A stretch of DNA of 64,000 nt. It comes from Mitsuaria sp. 7 (lineage in GTDB: Bacteria > Pseudomonadota > Gammaproteobacteria > Burkholderiales > Burkholderiaceae_C). Below the pieces are notes generated by a model. That model was given only the letters and a program-made list of their open reading frames with translations, was not told the origin of the DNA and ran no database searches. The position numbers and the translations under genes are program-made. Shown piece after piece: positions 45,204 to 54,948 of the stretch. Within the stretch, counting starts at the first letter, position 1. The number at the start of each line of letters is the position of its first letter. The DNA lies in assembly GCF_001653795.1 (NCBI RefSeq), contig NZ_CP011514.1:372001-436000 (forward strand). The letters run 5' to 3'.

Positions 45204-46069
45204 CGCTTAGGCGGTGCCTGAACGAGCCGGCCCGTTCGGTAGTCCGTCATGGCAACCTCCAACTCGGATTCGGTGTTCATCACGAAGGGGCCCGTCCTTG
45301 CGACGGGCTTGCCGAGAGGCTTTCCCGCAATCAAGAGGAACGAGGCACCCGTCCCGGTCTCGGCTGCAACGCTGCCGACGCGCGACAGCTGCGCCGTCGA
45401 CTTGCGGGGCACCGTGACCTGGGCACCATTGGCTTCTGTGGTCAGCACGCCGTCGTACACGTAGACGAAGCAGTCGTGCCCCTCCGGCACCTGTATTTCG
45501 TGCCTGGCGCCCGCGGTCATGCGGACGTCAAGGTACAGGGGCTGCGTATCGCGCTCAGGCGCTGGACCGGTGGCGCCTTCAAACGCCCCGGCAATCACGC
45601 GTACGGTCAGACCGTCGAGCTTGACCTCGGGTATCGAGTCCGACTTCAACTCGATGTACTCAGGCGGGCGCATCTTCTGCGCGCTGGGCAGGTTCAGCCA
45701 AAGCTGAAATCCCCACATCAAGCCGTCCTGCTGCGCAGGCATCTCCGAATGGATGACGCCGCTCCCGGCCGTCATCCACTGGACGTCTCCGCCTGTAATG
45801 ACGCCTTGGCCGCCTGTGCTGTCGCGGTGTTGCATCTGGCCGGACAGCATGTAGGTCACTGTCTCGAAGCCGCGATGGGGGTGCGGCGGAAATCCTGCGA
45901 TGTACGCCGACGGGTCGCTGGAATGGATTTCGTCCAGAAGAAGGAAAGGTCCAACCTCCGGCAGTCCGTGCATGCCGACGGCCCTGCGCAGTCGCACGCC
46001 TGCGCCGTCGCTGGCTTGCTCGCTGGGCACAACGGCCACCACATACCGTTTGCTTTGATGTCGCATCAT
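45200..46069 (-). CDS. Pirin family protein
   Basis: A 289-residue double-cupin protein. The metal-site segment FPPHPHRGFETVTYMLSG near residue 60 and the following GVIHSEMP near residue 100 supply the His/Glu ligands known from pirin and YhhW. Bacterial members are quercetin 2,3-dioxygenases or redox-responsive proteins. It is coupled to the patatin lipoprotein gene by overlap and lies 43 bp from the GST gene upstream on the same strand, so GST-pirin-patatin may be one operon. Confidence 0.9.
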   Translation of the reverse strand: MMRHQSKRYVVAVVPSEQASDGAGVRLRRAVGMHGLPEVGPFLLLDEIHSSDPSAYIAGFPPHPHRGFETVTYMLSGQMQHRDSTGGQGVITGGDVQWMTAGSGVIHSEMPAQQDGLMWGFQLWLNLPSAQKMRPPEYIELKSDSIPEVKLDGLTVRVIAGAFEGATGPAPERDTQPLYLDVRMTAGARHEIQVPEGHDCFVYVYDGVLTTEANGAQVTVPRKSTAQLSRVGSVAAETGTGASFLLIAGKPLGKPVARTGPFVMNTESELEVAMTDYRTGRLVQAPPKR

Positions 46070-46112
46070 GTCGGTTCCCTGACGGTCGTTCGAACAGCTG
46101 ACGTCGCGGTGC

Positions 46113-46739
46113 TCAATGACCGTAGATGCCTTCGTCCGTCATCGCTTTGACGACGGCGGCGTCCTTTAGCAGCGCCTCGTGGTGACGCACAACGTTCGGG
46201 AACTCAGCCAGACCTTCCGCCAGGAAGTTCTTCGCCCAGCGGACCATCGGGACAGAGTACGCATCGACGTAGCTGCGCTTCCCGCCCACGAAGAAGTCGC
46301 GGCCCTCCAGGTGCTGGTCGAGGATGGCGAGCTTCTTCTTGACCAGCAGAAGGCCGGCAGCCTTCACCTTGCTGAGCGCTTCGTCAGAGGTATCTGTCGT
46401 GTACCTCTGTGCGAAGAACACGGGGAAGAACGCCGGATGCAGGTCTCCGGTCAAGAACGCAGCCCAGCGCGCCAGGTCGGCCTCGCGCTCGGGGCTCTCA
46501 CGAGCGTCGAGCTCGACTGCAGGGTACTTGCCAGCCAGGTACTTCAGAATCGCAGAGCACTGTGTGAGCGGCGAGCCGGTTCCGAGGTCGAGCGCGGGCA
46601 CGGCGCCTGCGGGATTCACCCTCAGGAAGTCCGGGTCAGACGGGCTGACCTTGACGGCCTTGTAATCCGCAGAAATCCACTCGAGGACGATGTGGACCGA
46701 CAGTGAGCAAGCACCGGGAGAGTAGTAAAGCGTGTACAT
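46113..46739 (-). CDS. Glutathione S-transferase (beta class type)
   Basis: A 208-residue GST. The thioredoxin-like N-terminal domain starts MYTLYYSPGACSLSVHIVL, with the beta-class Cys near residue 10, and TQCSAILKYLAGKYP is the glutathione-binding segment that contains the conserved Ser. A helical C-terminal domain follows. It conjugates glutathione to electrophiles. ATG at 46739 matches the family start. Position upstream of pirin and patatin suggests a stress or detoxification operon; the LysR gene upstream on the same strand may regulate it. Confidence 0.92.
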   Translation of the reverse strand: MYTLYYSPGACSLSVHIVLEWISADYKAVKVSPSDPDFLRVNPAGAVPALDLGTGSPLTQCSAILKYLAGKYPAVELDARESPEREADLARWAAFLTGDLHPAFFPVFFAQRYTTDTSDEALSKVKAAGLLLVKKKLAILDQHLEGRDFFVGGKRSYVDAYSVPMVRWAKNFLAEGLAEFPNVVRHHEALLKDAAVVKAMTDEGIYGH

Positions 46740-46860
46740 GTTCGAAGCCCCAAATATGCGCACCTGCGGCGAGGGCAGGTTGGAGCTGCGAGGGTAGAAG
46801 CCGCAGGTGGGCCTCGTTTCCGCGGGCGAGAACTCAGAGTTCAGCCGGCGGCAACTTGGC

Positions 46861-47796
46861 CTATGCAGAAGCCGAGCCGAACACCTCTCGGTCCCAGTAC
46901 GGCTGCGGGGTGCATTTGGCCGCGAGGTAGTCGGCGAACGCCTTTACCTTTGCCGGGACGAGCTTGCGTGATGGATAGACCACGTTCAACGCTGCGGGCA
47001 CCTTCTCGTAGGGAAGCATCACCGGCACGAGGTCGCCTGCCGCCACCAGCTTATGGATGATGAACGTCGGAAGCACGGTAATGCCCGCACCCGCCACGGC
47101 TGCCTCGCACAAGGCGTCCCCCGTGTTCATGCGAAGGCGCGAATGCACGGTGACGCTTTGCTCCTTCTTTGTTCGAGGGTCTACGAACCGCCAGAACTTT
47201 TGCTCGTCGACGATTGAGTATTGGATTCCTCGATGGTGGGCGAGCTCCGAGGGCTGCTTCGGTGCGCCAAACCGGGCAATGTAGGCCGGGCTGGCGCATG
47301 CCACCCGTCGTACCGTGCCCAGGGAGCGAGCCGACAAGCTCGAGTCGGGTAGCTCGCCGATGCGGACCGCCATGTCGAAGCCCTCGGACACCAGGTCGAC
47401 CACGTCGTCGCTCAAGGACAACTCGATAGACAGCCTTGAGTGCTGCTCAAGGAAGCCGCACACCATGGGCACCAGGTGAAGCCGGCCGAAAGAGGAGGGC
47501 GCGAGGATTCGAAGGCTGCCAACTGGCTCCGAGGCGCCATGAGACGCCAGGCCCTCCGCCTCTTCTAGTGCCGCCAAGAGTGCCGTCGCCTTCTCGAAGA
47601 AGATGCGGCCCGTGTCGGTGAGGCTGAGGCTTCTCGTGGACCGGTTCACCAGGTGCACGCCCAGCCGTTCCTCGAGCTCCTGAACCCGGCGGCTCACGGC
47701 GGACTTGACGACGCCCAGCCGCCTGGCAGCGGACGCAAAGCTGCGGCCTTGAACGACTGCCACAAAGGTCCTGAGGTCCTCGAAACGGTCCTGCAT
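46861..47796 (-). CDS. LysR family transcriptional regulator
   Basis: A 311-residue LysR regulator. The HTH is at residues 5-62 (LRTFVAVVQGRSFASAARRL, then SAVSRRVQELEERLGVHL) and the substrate-binding domain follows (SLRILAPSSFGRLHLVPMV). Members bind a small inducer. Its neighbours are the GST downstream on the same strand and the divergent metallo-beta-lactamase-fold gene, which are its natural target candidates. Confidence 0.92.
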   Translation of the reverse strand: MQDRFEDLRTFVAVVQGRSFASAARRLGVVKSAVSRRVQELEERLGVHLVNRSTRSLSLTDTGRIFFEKATALLAALEEAEGLASHGASEPVGSLRILAPSSFGRLHLVPMVCGFLEQHSRLSIELSLSDDVVDLVSEGFDMAVRIGELPDSSLSARSLGTVRRVACASPAYIARFGAPKQPSELAHHRGIQYSIVDEQKFWRFVDPRTKKEQSVTVHSRLRMNTGDALCEAAVAGAGITVLPTFIIHKLVAAGDLVPVMLPYEKVPAALNVVYPSRKLVPAKVKAFADYLAAKCTPQPYWDREVFGSASA

Positions 47797-47998
47797 CGTC
47801 AGTTACTCCTCGTCAAAAGTTCATTGTCCGGCACGGTCACACCGGCTTTTCGCTACGACGTTCATCCCACGAGAACAGTGAGTTCTGCCCCTGGGAGAAC
47901 CGCCTGTGGTTGCCTGCATAGCATGCGCGCCAGCCGCGACTGCGCCTCGACGACTGCCGAGGCTGTCGCCATCGACCTCTGTACTTCAAGGAACCTGA

Positions 47999-48967
47999 AT
48001 GAAAGTCAAACTGCTTGCCGCAATCGCTGTTCTGGCGTGTGCTGCTTCGCCCTTCGCGTCTGCGGACGAACCCGTCTGGGACGGCAACAAGGTCGTTCTG
48101 AAGGCTGAAAAGCTCGGCGACGGGGTGTATGCGATGGTGCCGACCGGTGCCGCCGAACTCTCGCCGAAGGGCGTCCCACTGGCCACGACCAGCGGCATCA
48201 TCGTTGGCAACCGCGCCTCGCTGGTGGTCGACACCATGCTCAACAAGCGCTTGGCTAACATGGTGCTCGACCAGGTCAAGCAGGTCACGAAGGGCGTGCC
48301 GACGTACGCGTTGAACACAAGCTACCACGGTGACCATTCCTTCGGAAACATGTACTTCCCGAAGTCGACGGTCATCATCCAGCACGAAGAAGCCAAGAAG
48401 TATGTGTCCCACAACTTCGAGGCTGACACCAAGTTCATGATTGGCGCCTTCGGCAAGGGCCGCGGCATCGAGGAAATTAAGCCTCGGACGGGAGACGTGC
48501 TGATTCCGAAGGGCGGCATGATGCAGCTGGACCTTGGTGGGCGCACCGTCGAGATTCGCGACTTTGGATTTGCACAAACTGGTGGTGACCTTTGGGTGTG
48601 GGTCCCTGATGCGAAGGTGATGTTCGCCGGCAATCCGGTCGTCACGGAAAAGCCTGGTGTTCCTTGGCTCCTCGACGGTCACGTCCAAGACACGCTGGAC
48701 TCCCTGACCAAGGTGCGCGACTTCTTGCCCGCCGACGCTGTCATCGTGCCGGGCCACGGCCGTGCGATGCCGAGGTCTGGAATCGATTGGCACATCGCAT
48801 ACCTGACCGCTCTGCGGGATGAGGTCAAGGCCGCCATCGCCAAGGGGGCAACCCTTGAGCAGACGGTCAGCCAGGTGACGCTGCCGAACTTCCAGGGCTA
48901 CGCAATCTACGGTTGGATTCACAACCAGGTGAACGTGCCTGCGGCATACAAGGAATTCAAGAAGTAA
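47999..48967 (+). CDS. Exported metallo-beta-lactamase-fold hydrolase
   Basis: A 322-residue protein with a signal peptide (MKVKLLAAIAVLACAASPFASA). The MBL-fold metal motif is TSYHGDHSFGN near residue 109, with DTMLNKR before it and IVPGHGRAM near residue 252. The HGDHSFG form differs from the common HxHxDH motif and lacks the first His (Ser-Tyr precedes), so metal loading may differ. Similar proteins occur in quinoprotein-linked or thioesterase-like clusters. It is divergent from the LysR gene and upstream of the amidohydrolase gene. Confidence 0.85.
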   Translation: MKVKLLAAIAVLACAASPFASADEPVWDGNKVVLKAEKLGDGVYAMVPTGAAELSPKGVPLATTSGIIVGNRASLVVDTMLNKRLANMVLDQVKQVTKGVPTYALNTSYHGDHSFGNMYFPKSTVIIQHEEAKKYVSHNFEADTKFMIGAFGKGRGIEEIKPRTGDVLIPKGGMMQLDLGGRTVEIRDFGFAQTGGDLWVWVPDAKVMFAGNPVVTEKPGVPWLLDGHVQDTLDSLTKVRDFLPADAVIVPGHGRAMPRSGIDWHIAYLTALRDEVKAAIAKGATLEQTVSQVTLPNFQGYAIYGWIHNQVNVPAAYKEFKK

Positions 48968-49448
48968 GACGATGACTGCAGGCCTCAGGGCCTGCAGCTG
49001 CCTTCGCCTGCACATGTCTCGAATATCTATGGCCGCAGGCCGGCGAGCTTCAGGGGCAAGGCGAACACCGCGATGCCAGGACGATGTGGTTTTTCTCGTC
49101 GAACACAGCGAGAAGTCGGCGCTCCGAACGATTGAATATGTCGGGTTGCCATCGACTCGATGGCTACGTGTTTGAACTCGTCGTTTCGCGGTTTGAAGCA
49201 TCACTAGACACCCTAGCACTCAAGACCGTCAGTGCAAATAGACAGGTAGTGCGAGTTAGTGGAACAGCTTGGAGACGAAGGTCGTCGCCGCATTGCGCGT
49301 GGGCGATTGACTGCGCGCGTTCATCCGTTTGATTCGCCTATGTACGCCCGCTGGTGCTGACAGGTGAACAGGTGAGTTGTCTTTACTCGGTGCCGCGACT
49401 AAGCGGCACCTCCTAGTATTTTTTCCTTGTTGCAAATAGGAGAACAGA
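48968..49448. other. Non-coding stretch between two exported hydrolases
   Basis: About 480 bp without a supported gene. Its 3' end carries AGGAGA as the ribosome site of the amidohydrolase gene. I see no clear terminator, repeat or RNA. Confidence 0.45.
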
Positions 49449-51266
49449 TTGAAATCATCCGTAGGTATCGGCAAGCCGCTGAAGTATCTGGCGGCCTTGG
49501 TCGGGCTGGCTGCAGCGAGCATGTGCGCTGCTGCGCCGGTGGAAGACAGCAAGGCCGCTGACACGCTCATCATGAACGCCAAGGTGACCACCTTGGACTC
49601 TGAGCAGCCGTCGGCAGAAGCAGTGGCAATCAAGGGCGGGAAAATTCTTGCGGTGGGCACGACCGAGCAGGTCATGCATAACCACCGTGGTTCGGCCACG
49701 AAGGTCATCGACGCCGGTCAGCGTCGTCTGATTCCTGGCCTGAACGACTCGCACTCGCACTACCTTCGAGGTGGCAACACCTTCACCGGCGAGCTTCGCT
49801 GGGACGGTGTGCCGAGCCTGGCGATTGCCCTGGACATGGTGAAGCAGCAGGCCGCGGTCACGCCCAAGGGCCAGTGGGTTCGCGTTGTCGGTGGCTTCAC
49901 GCCGTGGCAGTTCAAGGAGCAGAGGCTGCCGACTCCGCAGGAGTTGGACGCGGTCGCACCGGACACGCCGGTTTTCATCCAGTACTTCTACAGCGAAATT
50001 GTCATCAACAAGGCGGGCCTCAAGGCGCTGAACATCACCAAGGACACACAGTTCCCTGATGGAAGCGAAACCCTGAAGGACGCCAGCGGCAATCCCAACG
50101 GGGTGTTCCGGGCGACGCCAAGTCCGAACATCCTGTACGGGCTGCTCGCGAAGCTGCCGCCGTTTGACGCCGCCACAGCCGCACAGTCGACGCAGTACTT
50201 TTTCCACCAGCTGGCGCGCTTCGGTCTGACCAGCGTCATCGACGCCGGCGGCGGCGGGTTCAATTTCCCTGACGACTACCAGGTGTCCATGCAGGTCATG
50301 CGCGCCAAGAAGCTGCCGCTGCGCGTCTCTTTCTACTTGTTCACTCAGCACCCGGGCAAGGAGCTTGAGGACTACCAGAACTGGATGAAAGACAACACTG
50401 CTGGCCACAACTTCGATGAGGTCCGGGAACACGGGTTCGAACTCGAAGGTGGCGGTGAGTGGGTCCTCTGGAAGGCGGGTGACTTCGAGAACTTCCGTTC
50501 GGCCAGGCCGACCCAGGATGCCGACATGGAAGAGAAGATGGAGCCCATCGTCCGTCTCTTCATCAGCAAGCGCTGGCCCTTCCGAATCCACGCTACATAC
50601 GACGAGTCGGTGACTCGCCTGCTGAACGTCATCGAGAAGGTGAACAAGGACACGCCGCTGAACGGCCTGCGCTGGGCGATTGACCATGCGGAGACGGTGA
50701 AGGCTCCCAACATGGACCGCATCAAGGCTCTGGGCGGGGGTGTTGCGATTCAGGACCGCATGTTCTTCCTGGGTGATGACTTCGTTGAGCGCTACGGTGC
50801 CAAGGCTGCGGAGAACGCACCCCCGGTGCGCCAACTGCTTGCCAAGGGTATCCCCGTCGGCATGGGCACGGATGGAACGCGTTCGTCCTTCAATCCGTGG
50901 CTGGGTCTTTACTTCCTGACCACGGGCAAGGTTGGCTCGGACCGCACGGTCCTTGGGCCGGACAACCGTGTGTCGCGCGAAGAGGCCTTGAAGCTCTACT
51001 CTTGGGGTAGCGCTTGGTTCTCCCAGGAGGAGGACGTGAAGGGTCGCATCAAGGTCGGGCAGTTTGCAGACATGGCATTGCTCTCGGCCGACTACATGAC
51101 GGTGCCTGACAAGGACATCAAGTCCATCGAGTCCGTGCTGACCATCGTGGATGGGAAGCCGGTCTGGGGCGCGGGCAGCTTCGCAGGCCTGGCACCGGCA
51201 GCTCCGGCCCTTGTGCCCAGCTGGTCGCCCAACAAGAAGTTCGGCAGCTTCTACACGGGCAAGTGA
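49449..51266 (+). CDS. Exported amidohydrolase (YtcJ-like)
   Basis: A 605-residue metal-dependent amidohydrolase of the amidohydrolase_3 group. It has a signal peptide (about residues 1-28, CAAAP) and the metal-site motif DSHSH near residue 101. Later motifs are RIHATYDES and WAIDHAET, then GTDGTRSSF near residue 480. YtcJ-like enzymes hydrolyse amides or similar bonds of small compounds, and the substrate is unknown. The TTG start at 49449 is supported by AGGAGA 7 bases upstream. It may work with the MBL-fold protein before it, since both are exported. Confidence 0.88.
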   Translation: MKSSVGIGKPLKYLAALVGLAAASMCAAAPVEDSKAADTLIMNAKVTTLDSEQPSAEAVAIKGGKILAVGTTEQVMHNHRGSATKVIDAGQRRLIPGLNDSHSHYLRGGNTFTGELRWDGVPSLAIALDMVKQQAAVTPKGQWVRVVGGFTPWQFKEQRLPTPQELDAVAPDTPVFIQYFYSEIVINKAGLKALNITKDTQFPDGSETLKDASGNPNGVFRATPSPNILYGLLAKLPPFDAATAAQSTQYFFHQLARFGLTSVIDAGGGGFNFPDDYQVSMQVMRAKKLPLRVSFYLFTQHPGKELEDYQNWMKDNTAGHNFDEVREHGFELEGGGEWVLWKAGDFENFRSARPTQDADMEEKMEPIVRLFISKRWPFRIHATYDESVTRLLNVIEKVNKDTPLNGLRWAIDHAETVKAPNMDRIKALGGGVAIQDRMFFLGDDFVERYGAKAAENAPPVRQLLAKGIPVGMGTDGTRSSFNPWLGLYFLTTGKVGSDRTVLGPDNRVSREEALKLYSWGSAWFSQEEDVKGRIKVGQFADMALLSADYMTVPDKDIKSIESVLTIVDGKPVWGAGSFAGLAPAAPALVPSWSPNKKFGSFYTGK

Positions 51267-51343
51267 GCTCACGGCTCTAGGGGTGTCCACCTCGGAGGGG
51301 GTCTACTTTCTGGTCATTCTTGACTCGGAAGGGACCCTCATCA

Positions 51344-51529
51344 CTATTTGTCGGAATCCTTCCGGTCGGGCCATGACTTTGCGCTATTGAACGCCCAAGC
51401 CAGAGCGCCGATGGTCGTGCTGGCGAAGATGCCGGCAACCCAGTTCTCCTTGATATACGCGCAGAACACCGACGCTGCAATTGCAGCTAGCACGACCACG
51501 GCAGCCACCGTGAGCGCAGTGGCCTCCAT
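51344..51529 (-). CDS. Small two-helix membrane protein
   Basis: A 61-residue protein with two hydrophobic segments (residues 4-24 and 31-47) and a charged C-terminal tail (SWPDRKDSDK). It has no recognised family and no close operon partner. The amino-acid pattern is that of a real small membrane protein, but nothing else supports it. Confidence 0.45.
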   Translation of the reverse strand: MEATALTVAAVVVLAAIAASVFCAYIKENWVAGIFASTTIGALAWAFNSAKSWPDRKDSDK

Positions 51530-51719
51530 CGCGAGGCCCGTGCGACCAAGTCCGAGGGTTCTGCGCTAGCTGGCACGCTTGGGCATGGAGGAACGCAGGG
51601 GGCTGGCAAAGGACTGAGATGCGGTAGACGCCGCGGTCTGGCAGCGAGCCACGGCTCCGGTCCCCACCACTGAGCTTCGGGACGCGCCGACCCTTGCAAG
51701 AAGCTTGAATGCCCCTACC

Positions 51720-52109
51720 TCAGCGTGAGCACGGACTTCTGGACTGCGCATCCCGCAATGCCGCACGAAGTTGCTGCGCGTCGCCGGGCTTGATGAGCGT
51801 CCGGTCGAACAGCGTCGGCTCGTACGCGATAGCGTCACCTACTCTGGGATGGCCAGTCACGGCCACCATCCAGATGGCAGCACCGAACCGATGCCGCACG
51901 TGCGCCGCCATGGCCATGGCGCTTCCGTGCCGCAGGTACGGCTCGATGATGAGGACGTCTGGCATTTGGGCGTCAATGCGAGCAAGGGCGGCCTCTGCGC
52001 TCGTTATGTACTCAGCGCGCCAGCCTTCAAGGGTGAGCCAAGCCACCAACGCCTCACCAGCGTCGGGAAAATCGTCGACCACAAGGGCGTTCCAGACCCG
52101 TTCAGACAT
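51720..52109 (-). CDS. Stand-alone receiver-domain protein, Glu at phospho-site
   Basis: A 129-residue CheY-like receiver. The acidic pair is VVDD (residues 11-13), TGHP carries the conserved Thr and LIKPGD the Lys. At the phosphorylation site the usual Asp is Glu56 (LIIEPYLR), which cannot be phosphorylated normally and may mimic the phosphorylated state. The gene lies 154 bp downstream of the hybrid kinase gene on the same strand. Confidence 0.8.
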   Translation of the reverse strand: MSERVWNALVVDDFPDAGEALVAWLTLEGWRAEYITSAEAALARIDAQMPDVLIIEPYLRHGSAMAMAAHVRHRFGAAIWMVAVTGHPRVGDAIAYEPTLFDRTLIKPGDAQQLRAALRDAQSRSPCSR

Positions 52110-52263
52110 GGCGCCAGATTTTCTTCAAGCCGCCAAGGGCTGAGGAATTCGGGTTGCTACGAGGCTGTGTGGGCGAAGTCGAAGCGGCTTTGCTGCATGT
52201 TTGCTTCCAGCCTGAAGCGGCCAACCTCCCCCGTTGCGGCTTCACCGCCTTGTCCCCCGATAT

Positions 52264-54252
52264 TCAGCGTAGGGCCTGCAACAGTGCTTCAAGGCTGTAC
52301 GGCTTCGCAATCACCGGCAAGCCTTCTCTCCGTGCTCCCGCCGCCACCTCACTGTGCCCAGTCACCAGCACGGAGCGCACGCCAGGTAGCTGCCTTCGAA
52401 TCTGCCGCACCAGCTCCACGCCATGTATCCCGTGAGGCATCACGATGTCTGAGATGACGACGTCCGGCCTGAGACCCTGGGCAAGCAGGTCCAGAGCATC
52501 AACGCTGCTGCGAGCGGATTGAACGACGAAGCCACCGGCCTCGAGCAGTTGCTCAGAGGCTTCGCGAACATCGTCGTTGTCCTCAACAAGCAGAATCACT
52601 TGCCCGGGCTGAACCGGAGCTGCGGCAACATCGTGCATCTCCGCGTCCGGGGCAGCGCGCTCTATCGTGCGCAGCGGCAGGATGAGCCGAATGACCGAGC
52701 CGACACCGGCCGTGCTTTCGACTTCCACCATGCCTCCGCAGCTTGTGACGAAGGCGTGGACTTGCGCTAGCCCCAGCCCCGTCCCCTTCCCAGACTCTTT
52801 GGTGGAGAAGAACGGCTCGAAGATGTGCGGACGAATTTCAGGACGTATGCCGGTGCCGTGGTCGGTCACGGAGATTGCCAACCCTCGTCCTAACGCGCGG
52901 TCTACCCGTGCGGCGTGGATTACGATTTCACCGCCAGAGGGCATCGCGTCCCGTGCGTTCGTGACCAGATTTGTCAGCGCTACTTCGAATTCAAGAACGT
53001 CTAAGGCGACGCTCGGAAGGTCAGAGTCAACTTGAAGACGCAGCGTGTGGGTTGAGGCGAGCAGCAGTCTCACAGTATCCGCCACTGTCGCTATGGTCGG
53101 AGCAATATCCAAAGTCTGAGCGGTGAACTGCCGACGCCCAGACAAGACCGTCAGCTGCCTGGTAAGGGCTTCGGCCTTGCGCACATTGCGCCGTATGACC
53201 TCAGCGTCCCCGTCGCCGACTGGGCCGACTCGCCGTTGCAAGATGGAGAGTCTTCCGGTGATGACCTGAAGGATGTTGTTCAAGTCATGGGCTAGCGTCG
53301 CGCCGATTTGACCGACCGCTTTGAGCTTCTCGGCCCGAGCCAATTCAGCCTCGGCGCGTTCCCGCCGGTGCATCTCCGCCTGAAGGTGTTCCGTCCTTCC
53401 TTCAAGAACCTTGACCGCGTCGGCCAGTCGCTTTTGCAGTCGTCGGAAATGCTGAGCCATGAGCAATAGCAGGACGATGGATGCGACCACGCCTTCCACT
53501 CGAATCGTGTACCAGGCGACGGTGTACCTTGCTCCTCCGTACGTGCTCACCCACACTCCCGCAGCCTCTGCGGTCATCACGAAGATGAGCCACACGAAGA
53601 TGGAGCGCCGGAACAGGCCGCGCTGGAAAATGAGGAATACCGCTGCGAAGGCGACGGCCGCGGCAGCGTAGGAGCCGTACGTGGTGAAAGCTTGGAAGAA
53701 CTCTCGGTTCCCCTGTACAGACATTGCGGCTGCATCGGTGAGCTGCGAGGCGATGAGCGCGACAACGGCGGTCCCGACGGCTGCAAGCACGGGCAAGCGG
53801 CTTGAGCCACGAGGCAAGCTGCCTTCGTGAGCGCTTGCCGGACGCTCGCAGAAGGCGGCCCAAGCTATGAAAGCGGCGAAGCCCGCTCGCCAAGTGACGA
53901 AGAGCCAGCTCGCTGCATGAGGCGAACCCAAGACTGGGTCCTTATCGAGGACAGCTCCCGGGAACACCAGGACATGCGCGATGGCCATGAGGCCGCTAAA
54001 GAGGTACGCCGCGGCGATGGCCGAGTGGGCCCGCGTCTGAGACGGTGAGGAGATGAGGAGCCAGAACGTGGCCAGATTTGTGCCGGCGACCGCGGCGCCG
54101 TACATGCCTGAGATATGCGGCAGTTGGACCAGCGGTACCGCAGCGAAGGGCACGAGCGCCGCCACAAGCACGAGCGACGCCAGGGAAAGGGCCAGCGCAA
54201 TGCGTTGTTGCTTCCTGCTTGCAACGACTTCGACGACCTCTCCGAACCCCAT
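52264..54252 (-). CDS. Hybrid histidine kinase with membrane sensor and receiver
   Basis: A 662-residue sensor kinase. An N-terminal domain of about eight membrane helices (residues 15-265, MASE4-like) is followed by a coiled coil. The His-containing helix (LAHDLNNILQVITGRLS, His near residue 330) precedes an HATPase with LTNLVTNARDAM, DHGTGI and GTGLGLAQVHAF. A C-terminal receiver has VEDNDD and the phospho-Asp in VISDIVMPHG. ATG 54252 is chosen because GGGAGG stands 6 bases before it. The signal is unknown. Confidence 0.9.
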   Translation of the reverse strand: MGFGEVVEVVASRKQQRIALALSLASLVLVAALVPFAAVPLVQLPHISGMYGAAVAGTNLATFWLLISSPSQTRAHSAIAAAYLFSGLMAIAHVLVFPGAVLDKDPVLGSPHAASWLFVTWRAGFAAFIAWAAFCERPASAHEGSLPRGSSRLPVLAAVGTAVVALIASQLTDAAAMSVQGNREFFQAFTTYGSYAAAAVAFAAVFLIFQRGLFRRSIFVWLIFVMTAEAAGVWVSTYGGARYTVAWYTIRVEGVVASIVLLLLMAQHFRRLQKRLADAVKVLEGRTEHLQAEMHRRERAEAELARAEKLKAVGQIGATLAHDLNNILQVITGRLSILQRRVGPVGDGDAEVIRRNVRKAEALTRQLTVLSGRRQFTAQTLDIAPTIATVADTVRLLLASTHTLRLQVDSDLPSVALDVLEFEVALTNLVTNARDAMPSGGEIVIHAARVDRALGRGLAISVTDHGTGIRPEIRPHIFEPFFSTKESGKGTGLGLAQVHAFVTSCGGMVEVESTAGVGSVIRLILPLRTIERAAPDAEMHDVAAAPVQPGQVILLVEDNDDVREASEQLLEAGGFVVQSARSSVDALDLLAQGLRPDVVISDIVMPHGIHGVELVRQIRRQLPGVRSVLVTGHSEVAAGARREGLPVIAKPYSLEALLQALR

Positions 54253-54379
54253 CCGTCCTCCCGTATGGTCTGGCGCCGGATTGTCGCCTGTCAAGGTTGG
54301 ACGCCGGTAATCCGTCTCGCAGGGCAGGGGGCGGCCGCTGAGCTTCCCCTAGACTGGGTTGCTCGATGGGAGGCATGCG

Positions 54380-54811
54380 ATGCAACTCAGCTGCGGCGTC
54401 GTGCTGCTGGACGAAAACAACCGGATGTTCCTCGTGCGAGCGACGGGAACAGAGCGTTGGGACATCCCCAAGGGGTTGCCTGACCCTGGTGAGGTTCCGC
54501 TGGAAGCGGCTCTGCGGGAGGCCAAGGAAGAGGCCGGCATCGACGCGTCGCAGTGGCCGCTGGTCGACCTGGGCGAGCAAGACTACCTGACTGGCAAGCA
54601 TCTGCACCTCTTCGCTGGTCGGATTGAGTCCTCGCTGCTCGACCCCGCCAAGTGCCGCTGCACGAGCTTCTTCGAGCATCATCGAACCAAGGAACTGCTG
54701 CCGGAGGCCGATGCCTTTGCGTGGGTCGAGTGGGACGCTTGGCCTGAACGCGTGGGAAAGGGGTTACGCAAGACGCTACAGCGACTTGGTGAACGTCTTC
54801 TCGCCCTCTGA
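54380..54811 (+). CDS. Nudix hydrolase
   Basis: A 143-residue Nudix protein with the full Nudix box, G-x5-E-x7-REAKEEAGI at about residues 32-54 (GLPDPGE, then REAKEEAGID). It hydrolyses nucleoside diphosphates linked to another group. The N terminus MQLSCGVVLLDENNRMF is typical. ATG 54380 is preferred because GGGAGG lies just upstream; the longer frame from 54359 adds seven residues. It is divergent from the kinase gene. Confidence 0.9.
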   Translation: MQLSCGVVLLDENNRMFLVRATGTERWDIPKGLPDPGEVPLEAALREAKEEAGIDASQWPLVDLGEQDYLTGKHLHLFAGRIESSLLDPAKCRCTSFFEHHRTKELLPEADAFAWVEWDAWPERVGKGLRKTLQRLGERLLAL

Positions 54812-54948
54812 AGCCTTGGAGGGCATCGCCTCGCCTCCACGAGTTGGTCGCTTGAAGGGCTGTGTAGGTGAAAGCGAGCATCGGTTCCATGTCGGGTTTC
54901 AGTGCCAATTTTCGTTTCTTACTTGTGGCGAACGCCGGAAGGAAATGA

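Noticed and set aside
48968..49448. Short open frames between the two exported hydrolases
   Set aside because: No ribosome site, family features or codon pattern of a real gene.
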